Below, piece after piece: positions 55,430-64,000 of a stretch of 64,000 nucleotides of DNA. Under the pieces are notes generated by a model that saw nothing but the letters and a program-made list of their open reading frames with translations, did no database searches and was not told the DNA's origin. A program made the translations under genes and the position numbers. The stretch is from an uncultured Methanolobus sp. (lineage in GTDB: Archaea; Halobacteriota; Methanosarcinia; Methanosarcinales; Methanosarcinaceae): positions 1,443,562 through 1,507,561 of the forward strand of contig NZ_OY763421.1 in assembly GCF_963667555.1 (NCBI RefSeq), in the 5' to 3' direction. Position 1 is the first letter of the stretch; the number at the start of each line of letters is the position of its first letter.

Positions 55430-55978
55430 TCACTCCCTCCAATGCTCCGGTTTATTCAAAGCATCCGCACAAACAACTCTCCCCTTAATTCCATCAAGAG
55501 ATCCTGAGTTTAAAGGATATACCATCCATGCACCTGCATGCTCTTTGGGAATTGGATAAGGTGCTGCAAAGCCCATACTTTCGGCATTCTGCTTAAATCC
55601 ATATTTTGGATAATAGCTTTCATGTCCAAGAACAAATATCATTTCAGCGCCAATTTCTTTCAATTTCTTCACACCTTCATTAATCAACATTCCACCTATT
55701 CCTTGTTTTTGATGTTGCGGTTTTATTGCAAGAGGTGCAAGAAGATATATTAACGGAGATGTTTTTCCATTTAAAGTTGCTTTTGTAAATAAAATATGTC
55801 CTACTGCTTCATCGTTCTTGAAAGCCAACAACGATAAAACTGGTGCTGCGCTTTTGTCTTCAAGAAGTTCAGATACTAAGATTGCCTCCTTCTCATAACC
55901 GAATGCTTCTTTTTCTACGCGCATTACATCATCAAGATCACATTCTTTTGCTTCCCTAATATGGATATCTTCTTTCAT
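55430..55978 (-). CDS. GNAT-family N-acetyltransferase
   Basis: About 182 residues. Acetyl-CoA-binding motif A is LAPLAIKPQHQKQGIGGMLINEGVKK, and IFVLGHESYYPKYGFKQNAESMGFAAP near the end matches the predicted acetyltransferase (YhbS-like) subgroup. The acceptor is unknown. The start may be 55978 or 55987. Confidence 0.88.
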   Translation of the reverse strand: MKEDIHIREAKECDLDDVMRVEKEAFGYEKEAILVSELLEDKSAAPVLSLLAFKNDEAVGHILFTKATLNGKTSPLIYLLAPLAIKPQHQKQGIGGMLINEGVKKLKEIGAEMIFVLGHESYYPKYGFKQNAESMGFAAPYPIPKEHAGAWMVYPLNSGSLDGIKGRVVCADALNKPEHWRE

Positions 55979-56114
55979 TTTTATCATCAGAAATTAATGC
56001 ATGATTCATTAAAAGGCTTTCCAGCCTTTCCCCAACATGAGCATTCATGGTAAAACGCTTATCTGCTTCAGCATCCTTTTTCATGCGGCGAGTTTTACCT
56101 TTAGAGAAAAACAT
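55956..56114 (-). CDS. Possible small ORF upstream of the acetyltransferase
   Basis: A 52-codon frame begins with ATG at 56114 and overlaps the start of the acetyltransferase gene. It encodes a basic, hydrophilic peptide (SKGKTRRMKKDAEADKRFTM near the start). A TATA-like TATAAACG lies near 56146-56154, some 30 bp upstream. It could be a leader peptide or a chance frame; low confidence. Confidence 0.2.
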   Translation of the reverse strand: MFFSKGKTRRMKKDAEADKRFTMNAHVGERLESLLMNHALISDDKNERRYPY

Positions 56115-56267
56115 ATTTTTTCATTGGACACTCCCTGAAAGAGACGGCGTTTATAGAAAACATAGATTATATGCCATCGTGCAAATTACTTCTTATCACA
56201 GTTCAACTAAGATTGCCGTGATGCGTCTAGAAGTGATTAGTCCAAATTCAAAAATCTAAACTACTCT

Positions 56268-56300
56268 AAAAAAATAGTAATATGAAAGTTTTCGCTTTCA
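56268..56300 (-). terminator. Hairpin terminator of the aminotransferase
   Basis: TGAAAG (56283-56288) and CTTTCA (56295-56300) form a stem that overlaps the stop codon. On the minus strand a run of seven T follows (complement of 56268-56274). Confidence 0.7.
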
Positions 56301-57473
56301 CAGCCCATTCACAAACGCTTCAATCCTTTCCAGAGCTTTCTCGATCTCGTCTCTGGAAGTTGCGTAGGAGCATCTGAGGAAACCTGTGCCTGCTTCGCCG
56401 AACACATTTCCAGGGATCGTGACGACCCTCTGCTCGTTCATGAGGCGTTCGGCAAACTCTTCGGAGCTCAGGCCAGTGCTTTCAACAGATGGGAAAACAT
56501 AGAATGCACCCTTTGGTTCAAAACATTTGAGTCCGATCTTGTTCAGGCCGCTTGCTATGAGATGGCGGCGGCGGTCGTAATCACGGACCATCTTTTCCAT
56601 TTCGTGGTGGCCGTTCTTCAGAGCTTCGATTGCGCCAATTTGAGCTGTAATTGGAGCACAGAGCATTGAATACTGATGGATGAGCATCATGGCACTGATG
56701 ATCTTCGGGGATGCCATTGCGTATGCAAGCCTGAAACCGGTCATTGCATATGCCTTGGAGAAACCGTTCAGGAGAATTGTCCTTTCACGCATTCCTTCAA
56801 GAGATGAAAAACATGTGTGTCCACCGTTGTAGGTCAGGCAATCATAGACCTCATCTGAGATCACCATGATATCGTGCTCACACACAACATCAGCAATAGC
56901 CTCAAGGTCAGCTTTGCCCATGGTGGCACCAGTTGGATTGTTTGGATAATTGATAATTACAGCTTTGGTCTTTGGAGTGATGGCTGCTTCAAGTTCTTCA
57001 GCAGTGAGTTTGAAATTATTCTCAAGCTTTGTTGAGACTATTACAGGAACACCGCCTGCAAACATAACTGAAGGAACGTATGCAACATACGAAGGCTGAA
57101 CAACAATTATCTCATCACCCGGATTGGTGATAGCACGAATAGCCACATCAAGGGCTTCGCTCACACCGGAAGTGACGAGTATCTCTGATTTAGGATTGTA
57201 ACTTACTCCATACTTTGCAGCATAATAATCTGCCAGCTCTTCGCGAAGCTCAATAAGACCGTAATTTGAAGTATATGAGGTTTCACCGCATTCGAGCGAG
57301 TGGATGCACGCCTCTCTTATGTGCCAAGGAGTCACATAATCCGGCTCACCTACACCAAGGGAAATAACATCTTCCAGACCTGACGCAAGATCAAAGTAGC
57401 GACGAATGCCTGAAGGAGGCACCTTGTTCATAACATCAGCTACAAATTTAGAAGGGGTGCATGCTTTTCTCAT
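56298..57473 (-). CDS. Class I/II aminotransferase (aspartate/aromatic type)
   Basis: 391 residues, PLP-dependent fold type I. It has the nucleotide-fold start ISLGVGEPDYVTPWHI, NYPNNPTGA, ISDEVYDCL, the PLP-binding lysine in LNGFSKAYAMTGFRLAYA and the C-terminal arginine in FLRCSYATS. Archaeal members transfer amino groups among aspartate, aromatic amino acids or alanine. It follows an Lrp gene by 34 bp, which likely regulates it. Confidence 0.92.
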   Translation of the reverse strand: MRKACTPSKFVADVMNKVPPSGIRRYFDLASGLEDVISLGVGEPDYVTPWHIREACIHSLECGETSYTSNYGLIELREELADYYAAKYGVSYNPKSEILVTSGVSEALDVAIRAITNPGDEIIVVQPSYVAYVPSVMFAGGVPVIVSTKLENNFKLTAEELEAAITPKTKAVIINYPNNPTGATMGKADLEAIADVVCEHDIMVISDEVYDCLTYNGGHTCFSSLEGMRERTILLNGFSKAYAMTGFRLAYAMASPKIISAMMLIHQYSMLCAPITAQIGAIEALKNGHHEMEKMVRDYDRRRHLIASGLNKIGLKCFEPKGAFYVFPSVESTGLSSEEFAERLMNEQRVVTIPGNVFGEAGTGFLRCSYATSRDEIEKALERIEAFVNGL

Positions 57474-57507
57474 ATATTATACATCCTGTAAATGTGACTC
57501 AGAATTG

Positions 57508-58002
57508 TTATGGAGTCACCGGTAAACGTGAAACATGGTCCTGCTCGTAGAGGACTACACCATCCTCTTTATAGGTTTTCAGGACAAAGTGAGTTGTTGT
57601 ATGCTGTACCTGTTCAAGAGTAGAGATCTTCTCGGCAACGAAGAAAGCAACTTCCTTCATCGTCTTGCCAGATACTGTAAGTGAAAGATCGTATTGTCCG
57701 GAAAGAAGTCTCACAGAACGGACTTCAGGGAACTTGTACAGACGCTCAACAAGAGGCTGGTAACCTATTGATCTTTCAAGACTGACCTTAAGCTCGATAA
57801 TTGCATAGACATATTCATCACCTGCAAGATCCCAGTCAATGACAGTCTTGTACTTGCGGATAACTTTGCTATCTTCGAGCTCTTTTATTATATCGTCAAC
57901 TTCATCTACAGTAAGTCCCGCGAGGGTCGCAATTTTTTCATGACTTATTCTTGCATCCTCTTCAAGACATTCCAGAACATGACGTGTTTTATCATCCATC
58001 AT
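57508..58002 (-). CDS. Lrp/AsnC-family transcriptional regulator
   Basis: 164 residues. N-terminal helix-turn-helix (EKIATLAGLTVDEVDDIIKELEDSKVIRKYKTVI) and C-terminal RAM effector domain (YVYAIIELKV; GQYDLSLTVSGK). It likely senses an amino acid and controls the adjacent aminotransferase. S8e lies 58 bp upstream on the same strand. Confidence 0.93.
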   Translation of the reverse strand: MMDDKTRHVLECLEEDARISHEKIATLAGLTVDEVDDIIKELEDSKVIRKYKTVIDWDLAGDEYVYAIIELKVSLERSIGYQPLVERLYKFPEVRSVRLLSGQYDLSLTVSGKTMKEVAFFVAEKISTLEQVQHTTTHFVLKTYKEDGVVLYEQDHVSRLPVTP

Positions 58003-58060
58003 TTATTTAGCAACCCCATAAAACCAGACAATCAAATTAAAAAGAAAAAAGAATGCCCGA

Positions 58061-58435
58061 TTACTCGAGCAATACCGCGTTCACAACACCATCCTGACCT
58101 GGACGGCTTGTGATCTTTGCACTACCAAGAGGAGTCTTGATAACTGAGCCCTTTGTAAGGATGTTACGCCTGACGTAGTGCTCGTTTGCAGTATTTCCGG
58201 TAACGGTTTCAATGGTAGTCTTCTGGGTCTTACCCTGAGCATCTGTTACGTTTGCAACATTGCACTGGAGAAGTCTTACCTTTCTGTTTCCGCCTCTTGT
58301 GGAAACATTCTTTCTCTTTGTTTCATTGATGTGAGTGTCAGCAGATTCGCGACCAAGCTCGAACTTTCTTTTGCTGCGAGCGGATTTGACTTTAGCACCT
58401 GTGTAGGTTCTTCTAGATCTACCTTGCCATTTCAT
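58061..58435 (-). CDS. rps8e: 30S ribosomal protein S8e
   Basis: 124 residues, the archaeal S8e length. The basic N-terminus [29 protein letters not shown] and the C-terminal [33 protein letters not shown] are diagnostic. Part of the small ribosomal subunit. Upstream of the Lrp gene, transcribed with it possibly. Confidence 0.97.
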   Translation of the reverse strand: MKWQGRSRRTYTGAKVKSARSKRKFELGRESADTHINETKRKNVSTRGGNRKVRLLQCNVANVTDAQGKTQKTTIETVTGNTANEHYVRRNILTKGSVIKTPLGSAKITSRPGQDGVVNAVLLE

Positions 58436-58669
58436 GATATATCCTCTTATGATTGTTATATAAGTATGAATTGAATTAACCTTGTAACTCGGATTAAATC
58501 TGGTATGATTTATGGACGTTCCTTTAATAATAAGATGCTATATGAACTTTTCGAGTGATAAAGTATATGCATTCTCCCTGCAAAGAACAGCAAAAATGAA
58601 AAGAAGGATCATCCTTTCCACTGTCATTCATAGACAATTCATAAATAAGGCCAGCGCTTATATCAATGT

Positions 58670-59590
58670 ATGCTTCGCGTAATATTTCTAGGAACCGGAG
58701 GCTCTCTTCCAACCCCGGAACGCAATCCATCGGCCATCATGATCAATCGTGAAGGCGAGCTTATGCTCTTTGATTGCGGAGAAGGAGCACAACAACAGAT
58801 GATGCGAGCCAAAACGGGGATGAAAGCACTATCATCCATATTTATAACTCATTTTCATGCCGACCACATACTTGGAATTCCCGGCCTCATACAGACGATG
58901 TCATTTCACGGAAGAACTGAGCCGCTAAAAATATACGGCCCTCACTGGGTCCATGAATTTGCGAGGATACTCAGCTCCCTTGGATACTACAAACTGAAAT
59001 TCGAGATAGATGCCATTGACCTGTCACCTGGGGACGTAGTAAAAAGAGACGAATACTCTGTCATAGCGATCAAAACCGAACATAGTATTCCAAGCCTTGG
59101 ATATGCACTGGTTGAGAACATGCGTCCCGGCAGATTCGACCGTCAGAAAGCTATCGAACTTGGGGTTCCACCAGGACCTCTTTTTTCAAAACTCCATAAA
59201 GGAGAATCAGTTGAAGTCGATGGAAAAGTAATACGTTCCGAAGATGTAGTGGGAGAAGGAAGACCCGGAAGGAAAATAGTCTATACCGGAGATACACGTC
59301 CCTGTAAAACAATACTTGAAGCCAGCAAGGATGCAGACCTTCTTATCCATGACTCGACACTTGCAAGCGACCAGCAGGAATGGGCCATCGAATCCATGCA
59401 TTCAACTTCTGAAGAAGCTGCCAGACTTGCAAAGGAAGCAAATGTCCTGAAACTTGTACTTACTCACATAAGTTCAAGATATTCAGATAATCCGACACAG
59501 CTACTTGAAGAAGCTAAAAAGATATTTGGTAACGTAATCGTTGCCGAAGACCTGATGGAACTGGATGTTCCATACAGGGACAAGATCTAA
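58670..59590 (+). CDS. rnz: Ribonuclease Z
   Basis: 306 residues, tRNA 3' endonuclease of the metallo-beta-lactamase fold. The motif FITHFHADHILGIPGL (HxHxDH) binds two zinc ions; further ligands are in LTHIS and YTGDTRP. It removes 3' trailers from tRNA precursors. An AT-rich TATA-like box (ATAAATA near 58640) lies about 30 bp before the ATG, so the transcript is likely leaderless. Confidence 0.95.
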   Translation: MLRVIFLGTGGSLPTPERNPSAIMINREGELMLFDCGEGAQQQMMRAKTGMKALSSIFITHFHADHILGIPGLIQTMSFHGRTEPLKIYGPHWVHEFARILSSLGYYKLKFEIDAIDLSPGDVVKRDEYSVIAIKTEHSIPSLGYALVENMRPGRFDRQKAIELGVPPGPLFSKLHKGESVEVDGKVIRSEDVVGEGRPGRKIVYTGDTRPCKTILEASKDADLLIHDSTLASDQQEWAIESMHSTSEEAARLAKEANVLKLVLTHISSRYSDNPTQLLEEAKKIFGNVIVAEDLMELDVPYRDKI

Positions 59591-59627
59591 GTTTAAAGTC
59601 AGTGATAAATCAAAAATAGGAAAAAGG

Positions 59628-59900
59628 TTAAAGGAAGGTCCAGTCAATTCTCTTATCATCTGCATCGTAAAGCGAGACTTCCATCGACATTTCCATATCT
59701 TCAAGATCATATGGCAGGCGTTTGATACCTATATACAGGATCTCGCCTGGCACATAATCAAACCCTTCAGGTTTGACCTTACCGAAATACACACGTCCAC
59801 CAGACTCTACTTCTTCAACGGTGACTCCTTTCCACATGAGAGTGTCAATTACATTTACTATGACACATTCGAAACGGTCAGATTCATTTACCTCAGACAT
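59628..59900 (-). CDS. Small hypothetical protein
   Basis: 90 residues, a compact beta-rich protein (FECVIVNVIDTLMWKGVTVEE; GGRVYFGKVKPEGFDYVPG) ending IDWTFL. No family recognised. GGAGAG stands two bases before the ATG. It lies convergent with rnz and 3' of the AAA ATPase on the same strand. Confidence 0.7.
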   Translation of the reverse strand: MSEVNESDRFECVIVNVIDTLMWKGVTVEEVESGGRVYFGKVKPEGFDYVPGEILYIGIKRLPYDLEDMEMSMEVSLYDADDKRIDWTFL

Positions 59901-59980
59901 AGCTCTCCGATATATTTGTCAGGTTTTAAAAAGATAATCCTAGGAATTACTTTTTCACACGTATTCCTATTGAAAATATA

Positions 59981-61108
59981 TTAGATGTACATCCGGTCAG
60001 CGTTTGGCGGTGTTGGAAGGTTCTTGAGATTTTTCACAGAAGCATGTAGATCATCCTGCCGGACATATTCCCTGTCCTCAATAATAACATTATGAAGAGC
60101 CGTCTTCAATACTTTGCTTACGATATCTCTTCCGGAAAGTCCTTCTGTCATCTTTGCAATGGCAGGAAGATCAAGATCCTTCACAGGCAGAGGGAATGTC
60201 TTGACATTGGATTCAAGTATTTCAAGACGTTCTTTCTCATCAGGTAGCGTGAACTCGATCTCTTCCTCAAATCTGCTCCTTACAGCAGGATCAATAGTAT
60301 CTGTACGGTTGGTAGCACCTATAGTACAAACACCTTCACGTTCAACGATACCATCCATTTCTGTCAGCAAAGCATTGACTATCTCTGCAACATCACCACG
60401 CAGTTCCTGGTGTCTGCGATCAAGAGCGATGGCATCAAGTTCATCAATGAAAATGATACATGGAGCCATTTCCTGTGCGCGGTCATACAACTGGTGGATC
60501 TGCCTGGCACCCTCGCCTACGAATTCACCGATCAGTTCCGTTGCTTTTACAGGAAGAATTGGAACATGAGCTTTGTTTGCAAGTGCCTTTGCAAGCATTG
60601 TTTTCCCGGTACCGGAAGGACCATAGAAAAGTACATTTCTTGGTGCCCATTTACCAAATTTCTCAGGTGCTTCCAGAAAACGTTTAATTAACCTGCATTT
60701 TTTGCGTGCATTCTGCTGCCCTATAACATCATCAAAAGTAACATCACTTCTAAACTCAACAGCAGGAGTACTGCTAACCACGGTTTCATTCACAATTATA
60801 TGTGTGTTCTGACCTATAACAGAGCCAGGCGGCTCTACATCAGTTACCTTATATGCAAAATCAGGAAACATCCTGCGGTCAAAGAGATAATCACCTTTCT
60901 GTGCAGTGTAACCTTTCCACTGCTCACGAGCATAGTGTTCGAAAACTCCAGGGTCTGTAATCTCAGGATATTCATCGAGCACGCTTGTCATTGGATAACC
61001 GGCAGGCTCCAGAATGAGAAAATCAGTTGTACTTTCCCCAGGTTCAGAACTTGATTCCCTGCTGGATTTGATAGTGGTTTTCTGGGCAGTCCTTACTATA
61101 TGTATCAT
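59981..61108 (-). CDS. AAA ATPase with C-terminal HbYX motif (proteasome-type)
   Basis: 375 residues with one AAA domain: Walker A FYGPSGTGKTMLAKAL (about 165-180), Walker B IIFIDELDAIALDRR, second region of homology with GATNRTDTIDPAVRSRFEEEIEF. An N-terminal region of about 110 residues is unlike PAN's coiled coil. The protein ends MYI, which fits the hydrophobic-Tyr-X (HbYX) tail by which ATPases dock on the 20S proteasome. It is likely an alternative proteasomal unfoldase; function is inference. Confidence 0.88.
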   Translation of the reverse strand: MIHIVRTAQKTTIKSSRESSSEPGESTTDFLILEPAGYPMTSVLDEYPEITDPGVFEHYAREQWKGYTAQKGDYLFDRRMFPDFAYKVTDVEPPGSVIGQNTHIIVNETVVSSTPAVEFRSDVTFDDVIGQQNARKKCRLIKRFLEAPEKFGKWAPRNVLFYGPSGTGKTMLAKALANKAHVPILPVKATELIGEFVGEGARQIHQLYDRAQEMAPCIIFIDELDAIALDRRHQELRGDVAEIVNALLTEMDGIVEREGVCTIGATNRTDTIDPAVRSRFEEEIEFTLPDEKERLEILESNVKTFPLPVKDLDLPAIAKMTEGLSGRDIVSKVLKTALHNVIIEDREYVRQDDLHASVKNLKNLPTPPNADRMYI

Positions 61109-61328
61109 CTCTTTTGTTTTTAATACTAATTGAATTAAGAAAGCTATTAAAGCTAACCCTTAAACTGATTTTAAGGTCTGGAAGTGACTTTGACAATACC
61201 AGATCGGAATTTTATCACATACTTCTATCCAGAATTTAAAAGACACGGTTAAGTAAACTCTATTAAATATTAAAACCACTATACAAACGAATAATAAATA
61301 TAGTAATTATTACTATAATATTTGATTG

Positions 61329-63668
61329 ATGATAAATGAACGCACACTGAAAAATGTGAAGATAACCAGTGTGGTAAACACTGTTCTGATACTGATAATC
61401 AATATATTCGGACTGGTATTAGTTATACCGTTCATAATTTCAAAGGATACTAATTCCATTATAGTCAGCTTAGCTTTGATAATTTCCACATTCACAATTA
61501 TCATCTATGCAAGCAAACAGATAGAAAAGAAGAACACTGAACTGGAAATGAAGATCAGCGAACTGGACGAAATACATAAAGAGCTGAATGAGAAGCATAT
61601 AGGATTGGAATCCCTTGTTTCCCGCAATACACAGATAGAGAACATGATATCATCACTGATATCCATGTTCATAAAACCGGGAAACATTGAAGGAACCCTG
61701 GATGAGATTCTAAAGAAAACAGCTTCTTTCTGCAATGCAGAATATTGCTATCTTTTTTTGTTCAAAACAAATGGCGACCCATACATATCACACAGTTGGA
61801 AAAGTGAAGGAAAGCCTGAAAAGAAGAGTATCTTTGAATCAACAGCTTACTCAAAATTTCCATGGATAGCAAAAAAGATCGCCCAGAAGCAGATGACACA
61901 CATCTCTAAAGAAGAACATCTTCTGGCTGCTGCTGACAAAGAAAGAAATATGATATTATCAGAAGGGATCCTGTCATTGATGGTAATCCCGGTAGAATCT
62001 GATGCGGAATGTATCGGATTTATCAGCATTGAAAGTACATCAAATAAAAATGACTGCAACCTTGATAGCATCCAGACGTTGAAAGTTTTGTCAGAGATCA
62101 TGAGTACAGCCCTTAACCACAGGTCATTTCTCAAAGACCTCGGACTTTTTAAAGACCTTATTAACAGGTCTAATGATTTCATTTTCATAATAGATGTGGA
62201 AAAGAACTGTATTCTTGATGCAAATGAAACTGCATGCAAAGAGCTTGGATATACCATTGATGAGCTTACAGTCATGGGAGAAAAGGACCTTAATTCACTT
62301 TTTGAAGATACATTCTGGAAAGCTGATCTTCGTGACCTTGCAGGAGACAGATATCTGCAACCCGGCCAGACACTTACTAAAAAGGATGGAACAAAGATAC
62401 CGGCGGAGATGAATATCACTTTTGTGACCCACGACCACCATAATTATGCCCTTGCCGTTGTACGTGACATTGCAGCACGTATGGACATGGAAAGCAGACT
62501 TGCAAAAACAAAGCAGGTAATGGAACTTGCCATGGAAGGTGCAGATCTTGGAATGTGGGACTGGAACCTCAGGACAGATGAGGTCATGTATAATGAACGC
62601 TGGGCAGAGATGATAGGTTACAAGGTAAAGGATATCAAAAACAACATTCAGAGCTGGAAAAAACTTGTTCACCCTGAGGATATGGAAGTAGTTGACAATA
62701 AAATAAATGAGCATATCAGCCGTAAGACTCCGTTCTTTGAAGCTGAGTTCCGTATGAAGAATAGCAAAGACAGATGGCAGTGGATACTTGCCAGAGGGAA
62801 GATAACGGAATGGGATAAAAATAATGAACCTTTCAGATTCACCGGTACTACAATGGACCTTGATGAGAGAAAGAAAGTAGAAGAAGAACTACGGCACTCC
62901 AATGAGCTAAAAGACCTTTTCACGGACATAATGCGCCATGACCTGTTAAATCCTGCAGGAAACATCAGAGGATTTTCAGAAGTACTTTATGAGATGGAAG
63001 ATGATCCTAAAAAATCAAAGATAATAGATAGTGTACAGCGCAACACTAACAGACTCATAGACATGATAGAAACGGCTGCTAAGTTTGCAAAACTTGAAGC
63101 AACAGAAGAACTGGAATTACAGGGAATCGACATCATGGCAAGTCTTAGGAATGTCATTGAACAATTCGAGCAGCAGCTTCATGACAAGAATATGAACCTT
63201 TATGTCCGGGCAGATGGAAACTACCCGGCAATGCTCAACCCCATTGTTGAGGAAATATTTGCCAATTACATATCCAATGCTATCAAATACAGCCCTGAGA
63301 ATACAGAGATCAGCATTGATGTTGCTGACCTGAATTATGAGTGGATGGTCACTGTGACAGATTCCGGAGAAGGCATTCCTGATGATTCAAAACCACTTGT
63401 CTTTGACCGTTTTAAGAGGGTGAACAAGAGCGGAGTGAAGGGAACCGGCCTGGGGCTTGCAATTGTCAAGAAAATAGCTGAGCTTCTTGGCGGTTCAGTA
63501 GGTGTGGAGAACAATCCGGAAGGAGATGGTAGTATGTTCTGGGTAAAGCTCAAAAAATATCATGAAATACTTGACGAGGATGCATCTAATGTCATCGGTA
63601 TTGATATTTTCACTGGAGCTGAAGCCGTCCAGGACACAAAAACAGAGATCCATTCAATGTTGCATTAG
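61329..63668 (+). CDS. Membrane-bound GAF-PAS-PAS sensor histidine kinase
   Basis: About 779 residues. Two membrane helices (about 16-36 and 42-62), a coiled coil (64-95), GAF (about 100-260), two PAS domains (about 265-525), an archaeal-type HisKA with [18 protein letters not shown] and HATPase ([27 protein letters not shown]). The ATG at 61329 is preferred over an in-frame TTG at 61326. No receiver domain, so phosphate must pass to a separate protein. Confidence 0.92.
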   Translation: MINERTLKNVKITSVVNTVLILIINIFGLVLVIPFIISKDTNSIIVSLALIISTFTIIIYASKQIEKKNTELEMKISELDEIHKELNEKHIGLESLVSRNTQIENMISSLISMFIKPGNIEGTLDEILKKTASFCNAEYCYLFLFKTNGDPYISHSWKSEGKPEKKSIFESTAYSKFPWIAKKIAQKQMTHISKEEHLLAAADKERNMILSEGILSLMVIPVESDAECIGFISIESTSNKNDCNLDSIQTLKVLSEIMSTALNHRSFLKDLGLFKDLINRSNDFIFIIDVEKNCILDANETACKELGYTIDELTVMGEKDLNSLFEDTFWKADLRDLAGDRYLQPGQTLTKKDGTKIPAEMNITFVTHDHHNYALAVVRDIAARMDMESRLAKTKQVMELAMEGADLGMWDWNLRTDEVMYNERWAEMIGYKVKDIKNNIQSWKKLVHPEDMEVVDNKINEHISRKTPFFEAEFRMKNSKDRWQWILARGKITEWDKNNEPFRFTGTTMDLDERKKVEEELRHSNELKDLFTDIMRHDLLNPAGNIRGFSEVLYEMEDDPKKSKIIDSVQRNTNRLIDMIETAAKFAKLEATEELELQGIDIMASLRNVIEQFEQQLHDKNMNLYVRADGNYPAMLNPIVEEIFANYISNAIKYSPENTEISIDVADLNYEWMVTVTDSGEGIPDDSKPLVFDRFKRVNKSGVKGTGLGLAIVKKIAELLGGSVGVENNPEGDGSMFWVKLKKYHEILDEDASNVIGIDIFTGAEAVQDTKTEIHSMLH

Positions 63669-63729
63669 GTTTAAGGAATATAATAGCCATCAGAAGCCCT
63701 TGATATCAAAAATATCACGAGGAAATAAG

Positions 63730-64000
63730 ATGGAACTTGATGAACTGATCATAACAAGGGCTATAGTTGACGAATTTTCAAAGGTCTTTATTGATTACAC
63801 AGATGTAGATGTGGCACTTGTAGGCGGGGGACCGGCAAATCTTGTAGCTGCTAAATATCTTGCTGAAGCAGGACTTAAAACAGTGCTGTTTGAGAAAAAA
63901 CTCTCTATTGGCGGAGGCATGTGGGGAGGCGGAATGATGTTCCCACGTATTGTTGTCCAGGAAGATGCTAAACATATCCTCGATGACTTTGGTATCAACT
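63730..64000 (+). CDS. thi4: Sulfide-dependent thiazole synthase Thi4 (partial, cut at window end)
   Basis: The first 90 residues are in view. An N-terminal helix ([17 protein letters not shown]) is followed by the FAD/NAD-binding [27 protein letters not shown] and [11 protein letters not shown], typical of archaeal Thi4, which makes the thiazole part of thiamine from NAD and glycine. Whether the active-site position is the His of sulfide-dependent enzymes cannot be seen here. GGAAAT precedes the ATG. Confidence 0.9.
   Translation, partial: MELDELIITRAIVDEFSKVFIDYTDVDVALVGGGPANLVAAKYLAEAGLKTVLFEKKLSIGGGMWGGGMMFPRIVVQEDAKHILDDFGIN

Noticed and set aside
56047..56259. Plus-strand frame of about 70 codons between the acetyltransferase and aminotransferase
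   Set aside because: It has an amino-acid mix unlike its neighbours and no promoter or ribosome-binding site in the right place.
63778..63998. Minus-strand frames at the window end
   Set aside because: They are opposite the clear thi4 reading frame.

Overview
The window is chromosomal DNA of a methanogenic archaeon, most likely a methylotrophic member of the Methanosarcinaceae close to Methanolobus or Methanococcoides. The evidence is the combination of methanogenesis marker protein 4 (MtxX), a methyltransferase corrinoid protein, topoisomerase VI, the RFC large subunit, ribosomal protein S8e, HMG-CoA reductase, an archaellin, a Thi4-type thiazole synthase and many PAS/GAF histidine kinases. 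The genus is inference. The DNA is AT-rich. Promoters show archaeal TATA boxes, and starts carry GGTG or GAGG ribosome-binding sites or are leaderless. I saw no insertion sequence, CRISPR array or prophage.

Layout. 0.3-8.6 kb: a secreted protein, then a minus-strand signalling operon (single-domain response regulator, CHASE4 hybrid kinase, PhnD-like hybrid kinase). 8.9-16.6 kb: a PncC/NMNAT-like fusion, a queuosine-precursor-type transporter, CutA, MscS and several uncharacterised proteins. 16.6-24.1 kb: replication and DNA topology (top6BA, rfcL), a likely small RNA locus near 20.2 kb, mtxX and an archaeal thymidylate synthase. 24.3-34 kb: a ribbon-helix-helix protein with a 17-residue tandem repeat, a small zinc protein, IlvD, a radical SAM protein, and surface-glycan and envelope genes. 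34.2-38.7 kb: a lone archaellin, tRNA-Ala(GGC), tRNA-Ile(GAT), a LeuC-type dehydratase and a cohesin-domain surface protein. 38.8-46.1 kb: HMG-CoA reductase, a KaiC-like ATPase, an archaeosine-synthase-like domain and two convergent histidine kinases. 46.7-53 kb: a TetR-ABC exporter operon, membrane proteins and a lone corrinoid protein. 53.1-64 kb: a very small leaderless ORF with a structured 3' region, TrmB and a methyltransferase, an Lrp/aminotransferase pair, S8e, RNase Z, a proteasome-type AAA ATPase with a C-terminal HbYX motif, another kinase, and the start of thi4.

How they fit together. Five membrane-bound or cytoplasmic histidine kinases with no DNA-binding response regulator in view fit the methanogen pattern of phosphorelays that do not end in classical transcription factors. 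Transcriptional control is instead carried by TrmB-, TetR-, Lrp- and ArsR-like proteins, several with visible operator-like repeats nearby.

The least-explained signals are intergenic. They are clusters of GTATGA/TCATAC half-sites, a dispersed GC-hairpin element of about 200 bp in convergent gene gaps, a candidate C-rich small RNA, and a 34-codon leaderless ORF followed by a perfect 12-bp RNA stem. None of these could be tested here by database search or transcript data.
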